From JBALVT01 sp045110675 (lineage in GTDB: Bacteria; Pseudomonadota; Gammaproteobacteria; Pseudomonadales; Halieaceae): a DNA stretch of 64,000 nucleotides. Position numbers and translations under genes: made by a program. The stretch covers positions 1-64,000 of the forward strand of contig JBGCGJ010000005.1 of NCBI GenBank assembly GCA_045110675.1, read 5' to 3'. The notes under the pieces were generated by a model that was not told the DNA's origin, searched no databases, and saw only the letters and a program-made list of their open reading frames with translations. Numbering within the stretch: the first letter of the stretch is position 1; every line of letters starts with the position of its first letter. Below, in pieces: positions 8,555 through 16,783 of the stretch.

Positions 8555-9559
8555 ATGAGTTGGATCGACAAAATTTTACCTTCGGGTGTTCGCAGCGAAC
8601 GCGGCGAGAAGCGCTCCTCAGTTCCAGAGGGGCTGTGGAAAAAATGCGTTAAGTGTGAGGCGGTTCTGTACCGCCCGGACGTCGATCGCAACGCCGATGT
8701 CTGTCCAAAATGTGATCACCATATGCGCATTGGTGCACGCCGACGTCTTGATGTTTTCCTGGACCCGGAGGGAAGAGAAGAGGTTCTGATGGATATCGAA
8801 CCCGTGGACCGCCTGAAATTCAAAGATAAAAAACGCTATCGCGATCGCTTGAGTGGAGCGCAAAAGTCTACCGGCGAGAAGGATGCCTTGATCGCCATGA
8901 AGGGCCAACTGCAGGGCCTGCACGTTGTCGCGGTTGCCTTTGAATTCGATTTTCACGGTGGCTCAATGGGCTATGCGGTCGGCGAAAAATTTACCCGGGC
9001 AGCGCAGATTGCCCTAGATGAAGATATTCCGCTGGTGTGTTTCGCCGCATCGGGTGGCGCCAGGATGCAAGAAGCGCTGATCTCGCTGATGCAGATGGCG
9101 AAAACCAGTGCTGTTATCGAACGTATGAAACAACGTAGCGTGCCCTATATTTCGGTAATGACCGATCCTGTTTACGGCGGTGTGTCAGCGTCTCTGGCGC
9201 TGCTGGGAGATATTAACATCGCTGAGCCTGACGCTCGTGTAGGTTTTGCCGGGCCGAATATCATTGAGCAAACGATTCGACAGAAACTTCCCAAGGGATT
9301 TCAGCGCAGCGAGTTTCTTCTGGAACACGGTTCCATCGATATGATTGTTCATCGCAACGATATCCGCGACACGGTTGCCAGTTTGTTATCGAAGATGACC
9401 CACCGCGATCTCGTGCCCATCACTCTCGAAACACTTGAGCCTGAGCCTGAGGCTGAGCCCGAAGTCGAAGAACCCATCGAGGAAGATCAGGAACTCGATC
9501 AGGAAGTCAGTTCTGAACCCGCTGATGACCTGGAAAATCCTACCAAAGAGGATGAGTAA
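8555..9559 (+). CDS. accD: Acetyl-CoA carboxylase carboxyltransferase beta subunit (AccD)
   Basis: The protein has 334 residues. With AccA it transfers CO2 from carboxybiotin to acetyl-CoA, the first step of fatty acid synthesis. The N-terminal zinc ribbon has four cysteines (CVKCEAVL and CPKCDHH, about residues 29-51). The carboxyltransferase core shows CFAASGGARMQEALISLMQM and YGGVSASLALLGD. From about residue 290 the protein carries an acidic Glu/Pro-rich tail of roughly 40 residues that the E. coli protein (about 304 aa) lacks. The last 8 bp overlap folC. Confidence 0.96.
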   Translation: MSWIDKILPSGVRSERGEKRSSVPEGLWKKCVKCEAVLYRPDVDRNADVCPKCDHHMRIGARRRLDVFLDPEGREEVLMDIEPVDRLKFKDKKRYRDRLSGAQKSTGEKDALIAMKGQLQGLHVVAVAFEFDFHGGSMGYAVGEKFTRAAQIALDEDIPLVCFAASGGARMQEALISLMQMAKTSAVIERMKQRSVPYISVMTDPVYGGVSASLALLGDINIAEPDARVGFAGPNIIEQTIRQKLPKGFQRSEFLLEHGSIDMIVHRNDIRDTVASLLSKMTHRDLVPITLETLEPEPEAEPEVEEPIEEDQELDQEVSSEPADDLENPTKEDE

Positions 9560-10856
9560 GGATTCTCTACCAAGCTGGTTAAGTTACCTCGAAACGCTTC
9601 ACCCCAAGGAAATGGATCTGGGGCTGGAGCGAGTGAGAGAGGTAGCTCAGCGACTCGATTTGTTACCTGCTGACGTCCCGGTTATCACCATCGCAGGCAC
9701 CAATGGCAAGGGTACAACTGCTGCTGTCATTGAAGCGCTGTTGGTTGAATCGGGGCAAGTTGTCGGTGTTTGCAGTTCCCCCCATTTCTTACGATTCAAT
9801 GAAAGAATCCGCGTCTCTGGAGAGGAAGTAGACGATTCCGTCATTATTGATTCCTTTGGGCAGATTGACAGCGCCAGAGGTGATCTTTCTCTCACTTATT
9901 TCGAATTTGCCACTTTGGCGGCCCTGTGGGCATTCAAACAACTCCGTGTTGAAATCATGGTGCTGGAAGTAGGGCTTGGCGGCAGACTGGACGCGGTCAA
10001 CATCGTTGATGCATCTGTCGCGGTCATCACCAGCATCGCCCTGGATCATCAGCAGTGGCTGGGGACTTCGCGAGAAAGTATTGGTGCTGAGAAGGCTGGG
10101 ATTCTCCGCAGAGGGAAGCCCGCCGTTGTCGCAGACGTCAACCCGCCCAATTCGGTCATCGAACTAGCCAATGCTCACGGTGCCAGCACCGCGTATATCG
10201 GGCGGGAATTTGGCGTATATGAAGAGCGTTCTTCATGGGGCAGCCAAACCCATTGGAAAGGCTGGTTGACCGACGGGGTGGGTGAAACCAGGCAGCTTCC
10301 GATATTGCCTCGGGGTTCCTTGCTGCCGATAAATATTTGTGCGGCGCTGCAAGCGCTGCTGCTGATAGGTATTAGTTTTGATGATCAGCAATTGCATAAG
10401 GGGCTGGCTCGAATTAAATTACGCGGGCGGCGTGAGAGCCAGGAATTTGCAGGCCGCCACTATATTTTGGATGTGGCTCACAATCCGGCAGCAATCGATA
10501 AATTACTTGAGTATATTGACCTAAGTGATTGTAAAGGTAAGATATATTCTGTCTTTTCTGTGATGGCTGATAAAGACGTCTCGGAGATGGTTGGCGCTTG
10601 TAAGCGTCGTTTTGATGGTTGGTTTTTAGGTGACCAGGCTGATGTACCTCGTGCCTGCACTGCCGCATTTCTCGAACAAGCCCTGGAACGGGACGGCAAT
10701 GAGGTGGTTAGCTGCAGCGATAGTATTGAAGGTGCCTTTCGCCGTGCGCAATCGGCCATGTCAGAGGGTGATACCTTGGTTGTTTTTGGCTCATTTTTCA
10801 CCGTGGCAGCAGTGCTGCCCCTATTGGATGAAGATCGCGGGAAGATCACGCAGTGA
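9552..10856 (+). CDS. folC: Dihydrofolate synthase / folylpolyglutamate synthase (FolC)
   Basis: The protein has 434 residues from the ATG at 9552, which overlaps the accD stop. The frame is open further upstream inside accD, but the conserved N-terminus (SLPSWLSYLETLHPKEMDLG) fixes this start. FolC joins glutamate to dihydropteroate and extends the folate polyglutamate tail. Visible motifs are the P-loop ITIAGTNGKGTTAAV, the SSPHFLRFNERIRV segment, EVGLGGRLDAVN, and DVAHNPAA in the C-terminal domain. The accD-folC neighbourhood is typical. Confidence 0.95.
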   Translation: MSKDSLPSWLSYLETLHPKEMDLGLERVREVAQRLDLLPADVPVITIAGTNGKGTTAAVIEALLVESGQVVGVCSSPHFLRFNERIRVSGEEVDDSVIIDSFGQIDSARGDLSLTYFEFATLAALWAFKQLRVEIMVLEVGLGGRLDAVNIVDASVAVITSIALDHQQWLGTSRESIGAEKAGILRRGKPAVVADVNPPNSVIELANAHGASTAYIGREFGVYEERSSWGSQTHWKGWLTDGVGETRQLPILPRGSLLPINICAALQALLLIGISFDDQQLHKGLARIKLRGRRESQEFAGRHYILDVAHNPAAIDKLLEYIDLSDCKGKIYSVFSVMADKDVSEMVGACKRRFDGWFLGDQADVPRACTAAFLEQALERDGNEVVSCSDSIEGAFRRAQSAMSEGDTLVVFGSFFTVAAVLPLLDEDRGKITQ

Positions 10857-11476
10857 ATGATATTCTAAAGCAGAGGCTTGTCGGCGCGCTGATACTGGTA
10901 GCTCTGGGTGTGGTTTTCTGGCCGATCATTTTTGTCGAGCCTGGTAACATCGCAGGCGAAGAAGCTCGACGCATTCCGGCAAGGCCAGCGGTAGATACCA
11001 CGCCGATGCCAGCGCCGGATAAAAAAGGTCTGCGCGAATCCAAACCATTGGAGTCACGCAAGGAAGTTCAGCGTGAGCAGCTGGACATCGATCGCGCTCA
11101 AAAAACCGCCGCTTCAGTTCCTGCCACGGACAGTGAATCTACCGCGGCAAAAACACCAAAACCAGCGCCACCCAAACCGGTGAAGAAAACCCGAACTGAG
11201 GCGCCGATTAAACCTGCCATAGATTCAGAGGGGGTTCCGATCGCGTGGATTTTGCAGGTAGCGAGTGTCAGTAAGTCTGACAAGGCTGAGGAGTTGCGCA
11301 AGCGCTTGCTGTCCCTGGGCTATAAAGCTTACGTTAAAAAGATACAGCGATCGGGAAATTCGCTTTTACGAGTGTATGTAGGGCCCAAGTTTGAACGAGC
11401 GAAGTTGGAAAAAATGAAAGCGACGATAGACGAGGAGTTTGGTGTTAAGTCTATGGTGCTGCGGTATATCCCTTGA
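10853..11476 (+). CDS. dedD: SPOR-domain membrane protein (DedD-like)
   Basis: The protein has 207 residues. A single N-terminal membrane helix spans about 9-27 (VGALILVALGVVFWPIIF). A low-complexity Pro/Lys/Ala-rich linker follows, then a C-terminal SPOR domain (about 125-207; AWILQVASVSKSDKAEELRK). SPOR domains bind denuded peptidoglycan at the septum, and DedD supports cell division. The GTG start at 10853 overlaps the folC stop by 4 bp, and its own stop overlaps cvpA by 4 bp, so folC-dedD-cvpA is one coupled unit. The family call is secure; the exact orthology is inferred from gene order. Confidence 0.88.
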   Translation: MNDILKQRLVGALILVALGVVFWPIIFVEPGNIAGEEARRIPARPAVDTTPMPAPDKKGLRESKPLESRKEVQREQLDIDRAQKTAASVPATDSESTAAKTPKPAPPKPVKKTRTEAPIKPAIDSEGVPIAWILQVASVSKSDKAEELRKRLLSLGYKAYVKKIQRSGNSLLRVYVGPKFERAKLEKMKATIDEEFGVKSMVLRYIP

Positions 11477-12003
11477 ACTTGAACACCGTTAACGAGCTCG
11501 GGCTGAATTGGATAGACTGGGTTGTCCTGGGCATTCTCACTTTCTCTACCTTGCTTAGCCTGTGGCGGGGGTTTGCCAAAGAAGCGTTGTCGTTGGCAGC
11601 ATGGATTCTCGCTTTCGTTGCCGCGAGATTGTTTGCCGATCCTGTCGCCTCCGCTATGTCTGGTCTTGTCGACAATGAAACCGCACGGTATATCGCGGCA
11701 TGTATTATCATTTTCGTCGGTGTATTGGTTGCGGGCACGATTCTGAATGCAATAATAGCCAAGTTGATAAAGCTCTCAGGTTTGAGTCTTCTCGACAGGC
11801 TGTTGGGGACTGTATTCGGGTTTGCTCGGGGCCTGATCATTATTCTCGTGATCGTGTTCGTCGCGCAGGAACTATTGCCGATTCAAAATCAGCGCGCGAT
11901 TCAGGATTCGACGATTATGCCCCATCTCAAGATGATAGATCAGTGGGTGCGTTCGGGCTTTGCCCAATTGGGTTCCGAATGGAAAAGTCCTGTAGCCGCT
12001 TGA
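11473..12003 (+). CDS. cvpA: CvpA family inner-membrane protein
   Basis: The protein has 176 residues with four hydrophobic segments. The signature NWIDWVVLGILTFSTLLSLWRG, followed by FAKEALSLAAWILAF, is typical of CvpA, which is known from colicin V production and purine-related operons. The TTG at 11473 overlaps the dedD stop. It is followed by purF after 47 bp, the classic cvpA-purF pairing. The molecular function is not established. Confidence 0.92.
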   Translation: MNLNTVNELGLNWIDWVVLGILTFSTLLSLWRGFAKEALSLAAWILAFVAARLFADPVASAMSGLVDNETARYIAACIIIFVGVLVAGTILNAIIAKLIKLSGLSLLDRLLGTVFGFARGLIIILVIVFVAQELLPIQNQRAIQDSTIMPHLKMIDQWVRSGFAQLGSEWKSPVAA

Positions 12004-12050
12004 AATGTGTTGCGGGAAGTTAGCGATTTTCTTTACAAGGTGAGTAGTTC

Positions 12051-13571
12051 ATGTGTGGTCTGGTTGGCTTAGTAGGTAAGACCGATGTCGCCCCCGACAT
12101 CTATGATGCATTAACCGTTTTACAACATCGTGGGCAGGATGCCGCCGGGATCATGACCTGCAGTGGGGGCAAGTTTAGTCAACGCAAAAGTGAAGGACTG
12201 GTTCGAGATGTGTTCCGTCAGAATCACATGCAGCGCATTCAGGGACCGATGGGTATTGGCCATGTTCGCTACCCGACAGCGGGAAGCTCGGGGCCGGCCT
12301 TGGCGCAACCTTTCTATGTAAACTCTCCCTACGGTATCGCCATGGCGCACAATGGCAATCTCACCAATGCGGAATCCTTGAGCAAGGAGATGTTTCAGGA
12401 CGACTTGCGCCATCTCAATACCGACTCTGATTCAGAGGTACTGCTAAACGTGTTTGCCCACGAATTGCAGAGTCTTGGAAAATTGAATCCTCAACCCCGG
12501 GATATTTTTCTCGCGGTGGAAGCAGTTCACAGGCGCTGCCGGGGAGGCTACGCCGCGCTCGCAATGTTGGTGAATTACGGCATAGTCGGTTTTAGAGATC
12601 CGCTTGGGATTCGCCCTTTAGTCGTTGGCAAGCGGGAGACCGCTGATGGAACCGACTATATGATTGCATCCGAAAGTGTCGCTCTGGATGTGCTGGGCTT
12701 TTCGTTAATTGACGATGTAGCCCCTGGAGAAGCGATCTATATTGATGCGCAAGGAGAGTTGCACCGCCAGCAGTGTGCGCTCAACCCAACCCTGCGGCCG
12801 TGCATATTCGAACACGTTTACTTTGCTCGACCCGATTCATTGATGGACGGTATTTCCGTTTATAAAACCCGTATGCGACAGGGCGAGGCCCTGGCGAAAA
12901 AAATACTTGCCGAGCGGCCCGATCACGATATCGATGTGATTATCCCTATTCCGGATACCAGCCGCATTGCCGCCCAGGCCATGGCGACGGATTTGGGTCT
13001 GAAGTTTCGCGAAGGCTTAATGAAGAACCGCTATATCGGCCGTACGTTTATTATGCCGGGGCAAAGCGCGCGGAAAAAGTCGGTGAGACAAAAGCTCAAC
13101 CCTGTACCCCTGGAATTCGAGGGTAAGAACGTCATGTTGGTGGACGATTCCATTGTTCGTGGCACCACTTGCCGTCAAATTATCCAAATGGCGAGAGACG
13201 CTGGTGCCAAGAAAGTCTATTTTGCATCTGCAGCTCCGCCGGTACGTCATCCCAATGTGTATGGTATCGATATGCCCTCGGCGACTGAACTCATCGCACA
13301 CAATCGCTCCGTACAGGAGGTTTGCGATTTGATTGGCGCAGACTGGCTCATTTTTCAAGACCTGAACGATCTGGTGCAGTGCTCCCGAGACGGCAATCCT
13401 AATATCGATGAGTTTGATTGCTCGGTGTTCAATGGTAATTATGTCTCCGGCGATGTTGATAAAAATTACCTTGATAGAATTGAATCGCTACGCAATGATG
13501 ACGCTCAGAGTGAACAACGTGCGGCCCAACAGGCAGCGGGCGCCGTGGTTGGTTTACACAACGACGCCTAA
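12051..13571 (+). CDS. purF: Amidophosphoribosyltransferase (PurF)
   Basis: The protein has 506 residues. It makes phosphoribosylamine from PRPP and glutamine, the first step of purine synthesis. The N-terminal nucleophile is Cys2 in MCGLVGLVG, exposed after loss of the initiator Met. The glutaminase segment includes GHVRYPTAGSS and NGNLTN. The PRPP-binding loop is VMLVDDSIVRGTT. The ATG at 12051 has AAGGTGAG upstream. The stop is followed 19 bp later by metZ. Confidence 0.97.
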   Translation: MCGLVGLVGKTDVAPDIYDALTVLQHRGQDAAGIMTCSGGKFSQRKSEGLVRDVFRQNHMQRIQGPMGIGHVRYPTAGSSGPALAQPFYVNSPYGIAMAHNGNLTNAESLSKEMFQDDLRHLNTDSDSEVLLNVFAHELQSLGKLNPQPRDIFLAVEAVHRRCRGGYAALAMLVNYGIVGFRDPLGIRPLVVGKRETADGTDYMIASESVALDVLGFSLIDDVAPGEAIYIDAQGELHRQQCALNPTLRPCIFEHVYFARPDSLMDGISVYKTRMRQGEALAKKILAERPDHDIDVIIPIPDTSRIAAQAMATDLGLKFREGLMKNRYIGRTFIMPGQSARKKSVRQKLNPVPLEFEGKNVMLVDDSIVRGTTCRQIIQMARDAGAKKVYFASAAPPVRHPNVYGIDMPSATELIAHNRSVQEVCDLIGADWLIFQDLNDLVQCSRDGNPNIDEFDCSVFNGNYVSGDVDKNYLDRIESLRNDDAQSEQRAAQQAAGAVVGLHNDA

Positions 13572-13590
13572 CCACCTTACAGACTACTAC

Positions 13591-14793
13591 ATGAAAGATA
13601 ACGATATCGAAACAGCGCTGGCAGGTGCTCATCTGGATACGCTTGCGGTGCGGGCTGGACAGGTGCGCAGCGCCCAGGGTGAGCACTCTGAGGCCATCTT
13701 CACGACATCCAGCTATGTCTTCGAAAACGCTCAGCACGCCGCCGATCGTTTTTCTGGCGATCTGCCGGGAAACGTTTACTCGCGATACACCAACCCCACT
13801 GTGCGAAATTTTGAACAGCGTATAGCGGCGCTCGAAGGTGCTGAAGAAGCGGTCGGTACAGCATCGGGCATGGCGGCGATTCTCAGTACGGCAATGGCCC
13901 TCCTGAAGTCGGGCGATCATGTTATCTGTTCTCGAAATGTGTTCGGTACTACGGTCAATTTATTTGGCAAGTACATGGCCAAATTCGGCGTTGAGGTGAC
14001 CTTTGTCTCTTTACTGGATCTGAGCGATTGGCAACAGGCGATGCGCCCCAATACGGCAATGCTGTTTCTCGAGACACCCTCTAATCCTCTGTGTGAAGTT
14101 GCGGATCTCGACGAGCTGTCCTCACTGGCGAAAGAGAACAACGCTCTGTTGGTGGTCGATAACTGTTTTTGTACTCCTGCTTTGCAAACCCCATTGGCAC
14201 TGGGTGCGGATATTGTCATTCACTCAGCCACTAAATATTTGGACGGCCAGGGACGCTGTGTGGGTGGTGCTGTCGTAGGTTCTCACGAACATATGGAAGA
14301 AGTGGTGACATTCCTGCGTACCTGCGGTCCGACCATGAGTTCTTTCAATGCCTGGGTGTTTCTCAAAGGCCTGGAAACCCTGCGGCTGCGAATGGATGCC
14401 CACAGTCAGTCTGCCTTGACCCTGGCCAAGTGGTTGGAGGAACAGGATGCCGTCGAACATGTCTTTTATGCCGGGCTGGAATCGCATCCGGGTCACGCGC
14501 TGGCCACCCGTCAACAAAAAGCTTTCGGCGGTGTCTTGTCCTTTCGGGTGAAGGGAGGCAAGGAGCAAGCCTGGAAGTGTATCGATGCAACGCGAATAAT
14601 GTCGTTAACCGCGAATTTAGGCGATGCGAAAACGACCATTGTCCATCCCGCCACCACAACCCACAGTCGTCTGTCTTCGTCTGATCGTGAGTTGGCGGGT
14701 ATCACCGACAACTTGATTCGCGTAGCCGTGGGTCTTGAGCACGTCGAGGATCTCAAGGCCGATCTCGATCGGGGTTTTGCCGCTCTTTCTTGA
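13591..14793 (+). CDS. metZ: O-succinylhomoserine sulfhydrylase (MetZ)
   Basis: The protein has 400 residues from the ATG at 13591. The open frame extends upstream into purF, but the conserved Cys/Met-metabolism fold starts after this Met. It is a PLP enzyme that makes homocysteine directly from O-succinylhomoserine and sulfide. Lys215 in HSATKYLDGQGR binds PLP. YSRYTNPT and ETPSNPLCEVADL are family signatures, and GRCVGGAVVG after the PLP lysine is characteristic of MetZ. The purF-metZ adjacency matches Pseudomonas and supports MetZ over a cystathionine lyase. Confidence 0.92.
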   Translation: MKDNDIETALAGAHLDTLAVRAGQVRSAQGEHSEAIFTTSSYVFENAQHAADRFSGDLPGNVYSRYTNPTVRNFEQRIAALEGAEEAVGTASGMAAILSTAMALLKSGDHVICSRNVFGTTVNLFGKYMAKFGVEVTFVSLLDLSDWQQAMRPNTAMLFLETPSNPLCEVADLDELSSLAKENNALLVVDNCFCTPALQTPLALGADIVIHSATKYLDGQGRCVGGAVVGSHEHMEEVVTFLRTCGPTMSSFNAWVFLKGLETLRLRMDAHSQSALTLAKWLEEQDAVEHVFYAGLESHPGHALATRQQKAFGGVLSFRVKGGKEQAWKCIDATRIMSLTANLGDAKTTIVHPATTTHSRLSSSDRELAGITDNLIRVAVGLEHVEDLKADLDRGFAALS

Positions 14794-14829
14794 ATAGTGA
14801 TGTGACCAATGGGTCATAAGGTATAAGTA

Positions 14830-15756
14830 ATGCAGTTACAGGCTGTGATTGATTCTGCGGTGACAGAAGTGGGGCGGGTATTACTGGGTAAGGAAAACCA
14901 GATCCGATTGGCCCTGTGCTGTCTGTTTGCCAAGGGTCATTTACTGATAGAAGATCTACCGGGCATGGGTAAAACCACCTTGTCTCACGCGCTGGCTGAC
15001 GTATTGGGTTTGGAATACAAGCGTGTTCAATTTACTTCTGATCTGCTGCCAGCCGATATTCTTGGCGTCTCGGTTTTTGATCGCAACGACGCGAGTTTTA
15101 GTTTCCACCCCGGGCCCATTTTTACCCAGCTGCTGTTGGCGGATGAGATTAATCGGACCACTCCTCGTACTCAGAGCGCGCTGCTGGAAGCCATGGCAGA
15201 AGAACAGGTTACCGTCGAGGGTGAAACCCGCGCCTTACCGCAGCCTTTCTTTGTTATCGCCACCCAAAATCCCATCGATCAATCGGGAACCTATCCCTTG
15301 CCTGAATCTCAGTTGGATCGATTTCTGATGCGTCTTGAGCTGGGTTATCCCGATCCTGCGGCAGAGCGCGAAATGTTTCAGCGCAGTGACAACACCGATT
15401 CCGGCGGCAAGGCTAAAACCTGTATTTCCGCTGAACAATTACAGACGATCCGGACGGCGGTTGGGCAAGTACATGCGTCGGAGAATTTGCTCGATTATCT
15501 GCAGCGCGTGGTGGCCTATACAAGACAGTCTCCCGCTTTCGCGGTTGGCCTGTCACCGCGCGGGGCGTTGGCTCTGCTGGACAGTGCCAAGGCCTGGGCG
15601 GTGATGAATAGTCGGGGGCATCTTGTTCCCGAAGATATACAGATGGTGTTGCCGAGTGTTGCTGTACACCGCCTTATTCCCAGCAGCGATTACGCGGGGG
15701 ACAGCGGGGCGCTGGTAGAGCAGTTGCAAAAGAACGTGGACGTCATCAATCCTTAG
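14830..15756 (+). CDS. MoxR family AAA+ ATPase
   Basis: The protein has 308 residues. Walker A is DLPGMGKTT (42-50), Walker B is LLLADEINRTTPRTQ, and the sensor region is IATQNPIDQSGTYPLPESQ, diagnostic of MoxR AAA+ proteins. The C-terminal lid holds FAVGLSPRGALALL. MoxR proteins act as chaperone-like ATPases and usually sit beside DUF58 genes, as here. The next two genes (DUF58 and a transglutaminase) complete a common three-gene unit. The client protein is unknown. Confidence 0.93.
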   Translation: MQLQAVIDSAVTEVGRVLLGKENQIRLALCCLFAKGHLLIEDLPGMGKTTLSHALADVLGLEYKRVQFTSDLLPADILGVSVFDRNDASFSFHPGPIFTQLLLADEINRTTPRTQSALLEAMAEEQVTVEGETRALPQPFFVIATQNPIDQSGTYPLPESQLDRFLMRLELGYPDPAAEREMFQRSDNTDSGGKAKTCISAEQLQTIRTAVGQVHASENLLDYLQRVVAYTRQSPAFAVGLSPRGALALLDSAKAWAVMNSRGHLVPEDIQMVLPSVAVHRLIPSSDYAGDSGALVEQLQKNVDVINP

Positions 15757-15781
15757 CCTGACGACACGGTAGTGCTGTTTC

Positions 15782-16783
15782 ATGGCGAAGACATCAACGG
15801 GTAGCGGAATGTTTGAATCGATGCGCCGGGGTTTTCAAACTCGATTTCGGAAATGGGTAAATCGACGTATCCCCCCCGCGCGTTCCATCACCCTCGATCA
15901 AAAACGTATCTTTATCTTCCCTTCCAAGGTTGGCCTGTTCTTTGCGTTGAGTCTCTTGGTGATGTTGATTACCGGCATTAACTATCAGAACAATATGACT
16001 TTCGCGCTAACGTTTCTGCTGGCCACCCTGTTTGTAGTAGGCATTTTGCACACCTATGCAAACCTGTCCGGTCTCACTATCCATGCTGTTCGTGCCGATC
16101 CGGGATTTCCCGGGCAGTTAGCCGAATTTGAAATAATGATAGAGAGGTCCAGGGATCGCCCTTACATTGGTTTGACCTGCAAATGGCCTGACAGCGTCGA
16201 GCAAGTCGTCAGCCTGGTTGATCAAACTACGGCAAGAGTTTGCCTGCACAATGAGGTGGACAAGCGCGGCTGGTTTCACCCCGGACGCATGTTGCTCGAA
16301 TCGAGCTATCCCCTGGGTTTGCTGCGCTGCTGGACCTGGGTGGATTTGGATTTGTATGCCTTGGTCTACCCCAAGCCTGTTGCCAGCGGAGCATTGGAAG
16401 GTATGGCCTCTGACAAGCCGGACGGCGCGGCGGTGTTGATTGAGGGTAAGGACGATTTCTCAGGGTTTCGCGACTACCGTCGGGGAGACTCACTGAAGCA
16501 GGTTTACTGGAAGGGCATGGCCAAGGGTCAGTCCCTGCAGACAAAGCAATACACGGCCTATGCCGATCGCAGTGTCTGGCTCGACTGGGACATGTTCCAG
16601 GGCATTGGTGTGGAACAGCGCTTGTCTCATTTATGCTATTGGGCGCTGCAGTTCGATGAGCAAAATGAAGAATACGGTTTGCGTCTTCCGGGGCTGGTGA
16701 TCGAACCTGGCATCGGAGTCAAACATCGCGAACAGGTCCTCAAGGAGTTGGCCCTTTACGGGGTAGCGGAGCGGCGTTTATGA
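15782..16783 (+). CDS. DUF58 domain membrane protein
   Basis: The protein has 333 residues. Two hydrophobic segments (about 48-95) lie near the N-terminus. The DUF58 signature is in DDFSGFRDYRRGDSLKQVYW, followed by KGMAKGQSLQTKQY. DUF58 proteins partner MoxR ATPases. The start is the ATG at 15782, 25 bp after the moxR-like gene, and the stop overlaps the next gene by 4 bp. The function is unknown; an envelope role is inferred from the transglutaminase partner. Confidence 0.9.
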   Translation: MAKTSTGSGMFESMRRGFQTRFRKWVNRRIPPARSITLDQKRIFIFPSKVGLFFALSLLVMLITGINYQNNMTFALTFLLATLFVVGILHTYANLSGLTIHAVRADPGFPGQLAEFEIMIERSRDRPYIGLTCKWPDSVEQVVSLVDQTTARVCLHNEVDKRGWFHPGRMLLESSYPLGLLRCWTWVDLDLYALVYPKPVASGALEGMASDKPDGAAVLIEGKDDFSGFRDYRRGDSLKQVYWKGMAKGQSLQTKQYTAYADRSVWLDWDMFQGIGVEQRLSHLCYWALQFDEQNEEYGLRLPGLVIEPGIGVKHREQVLKELALYGVAERRL

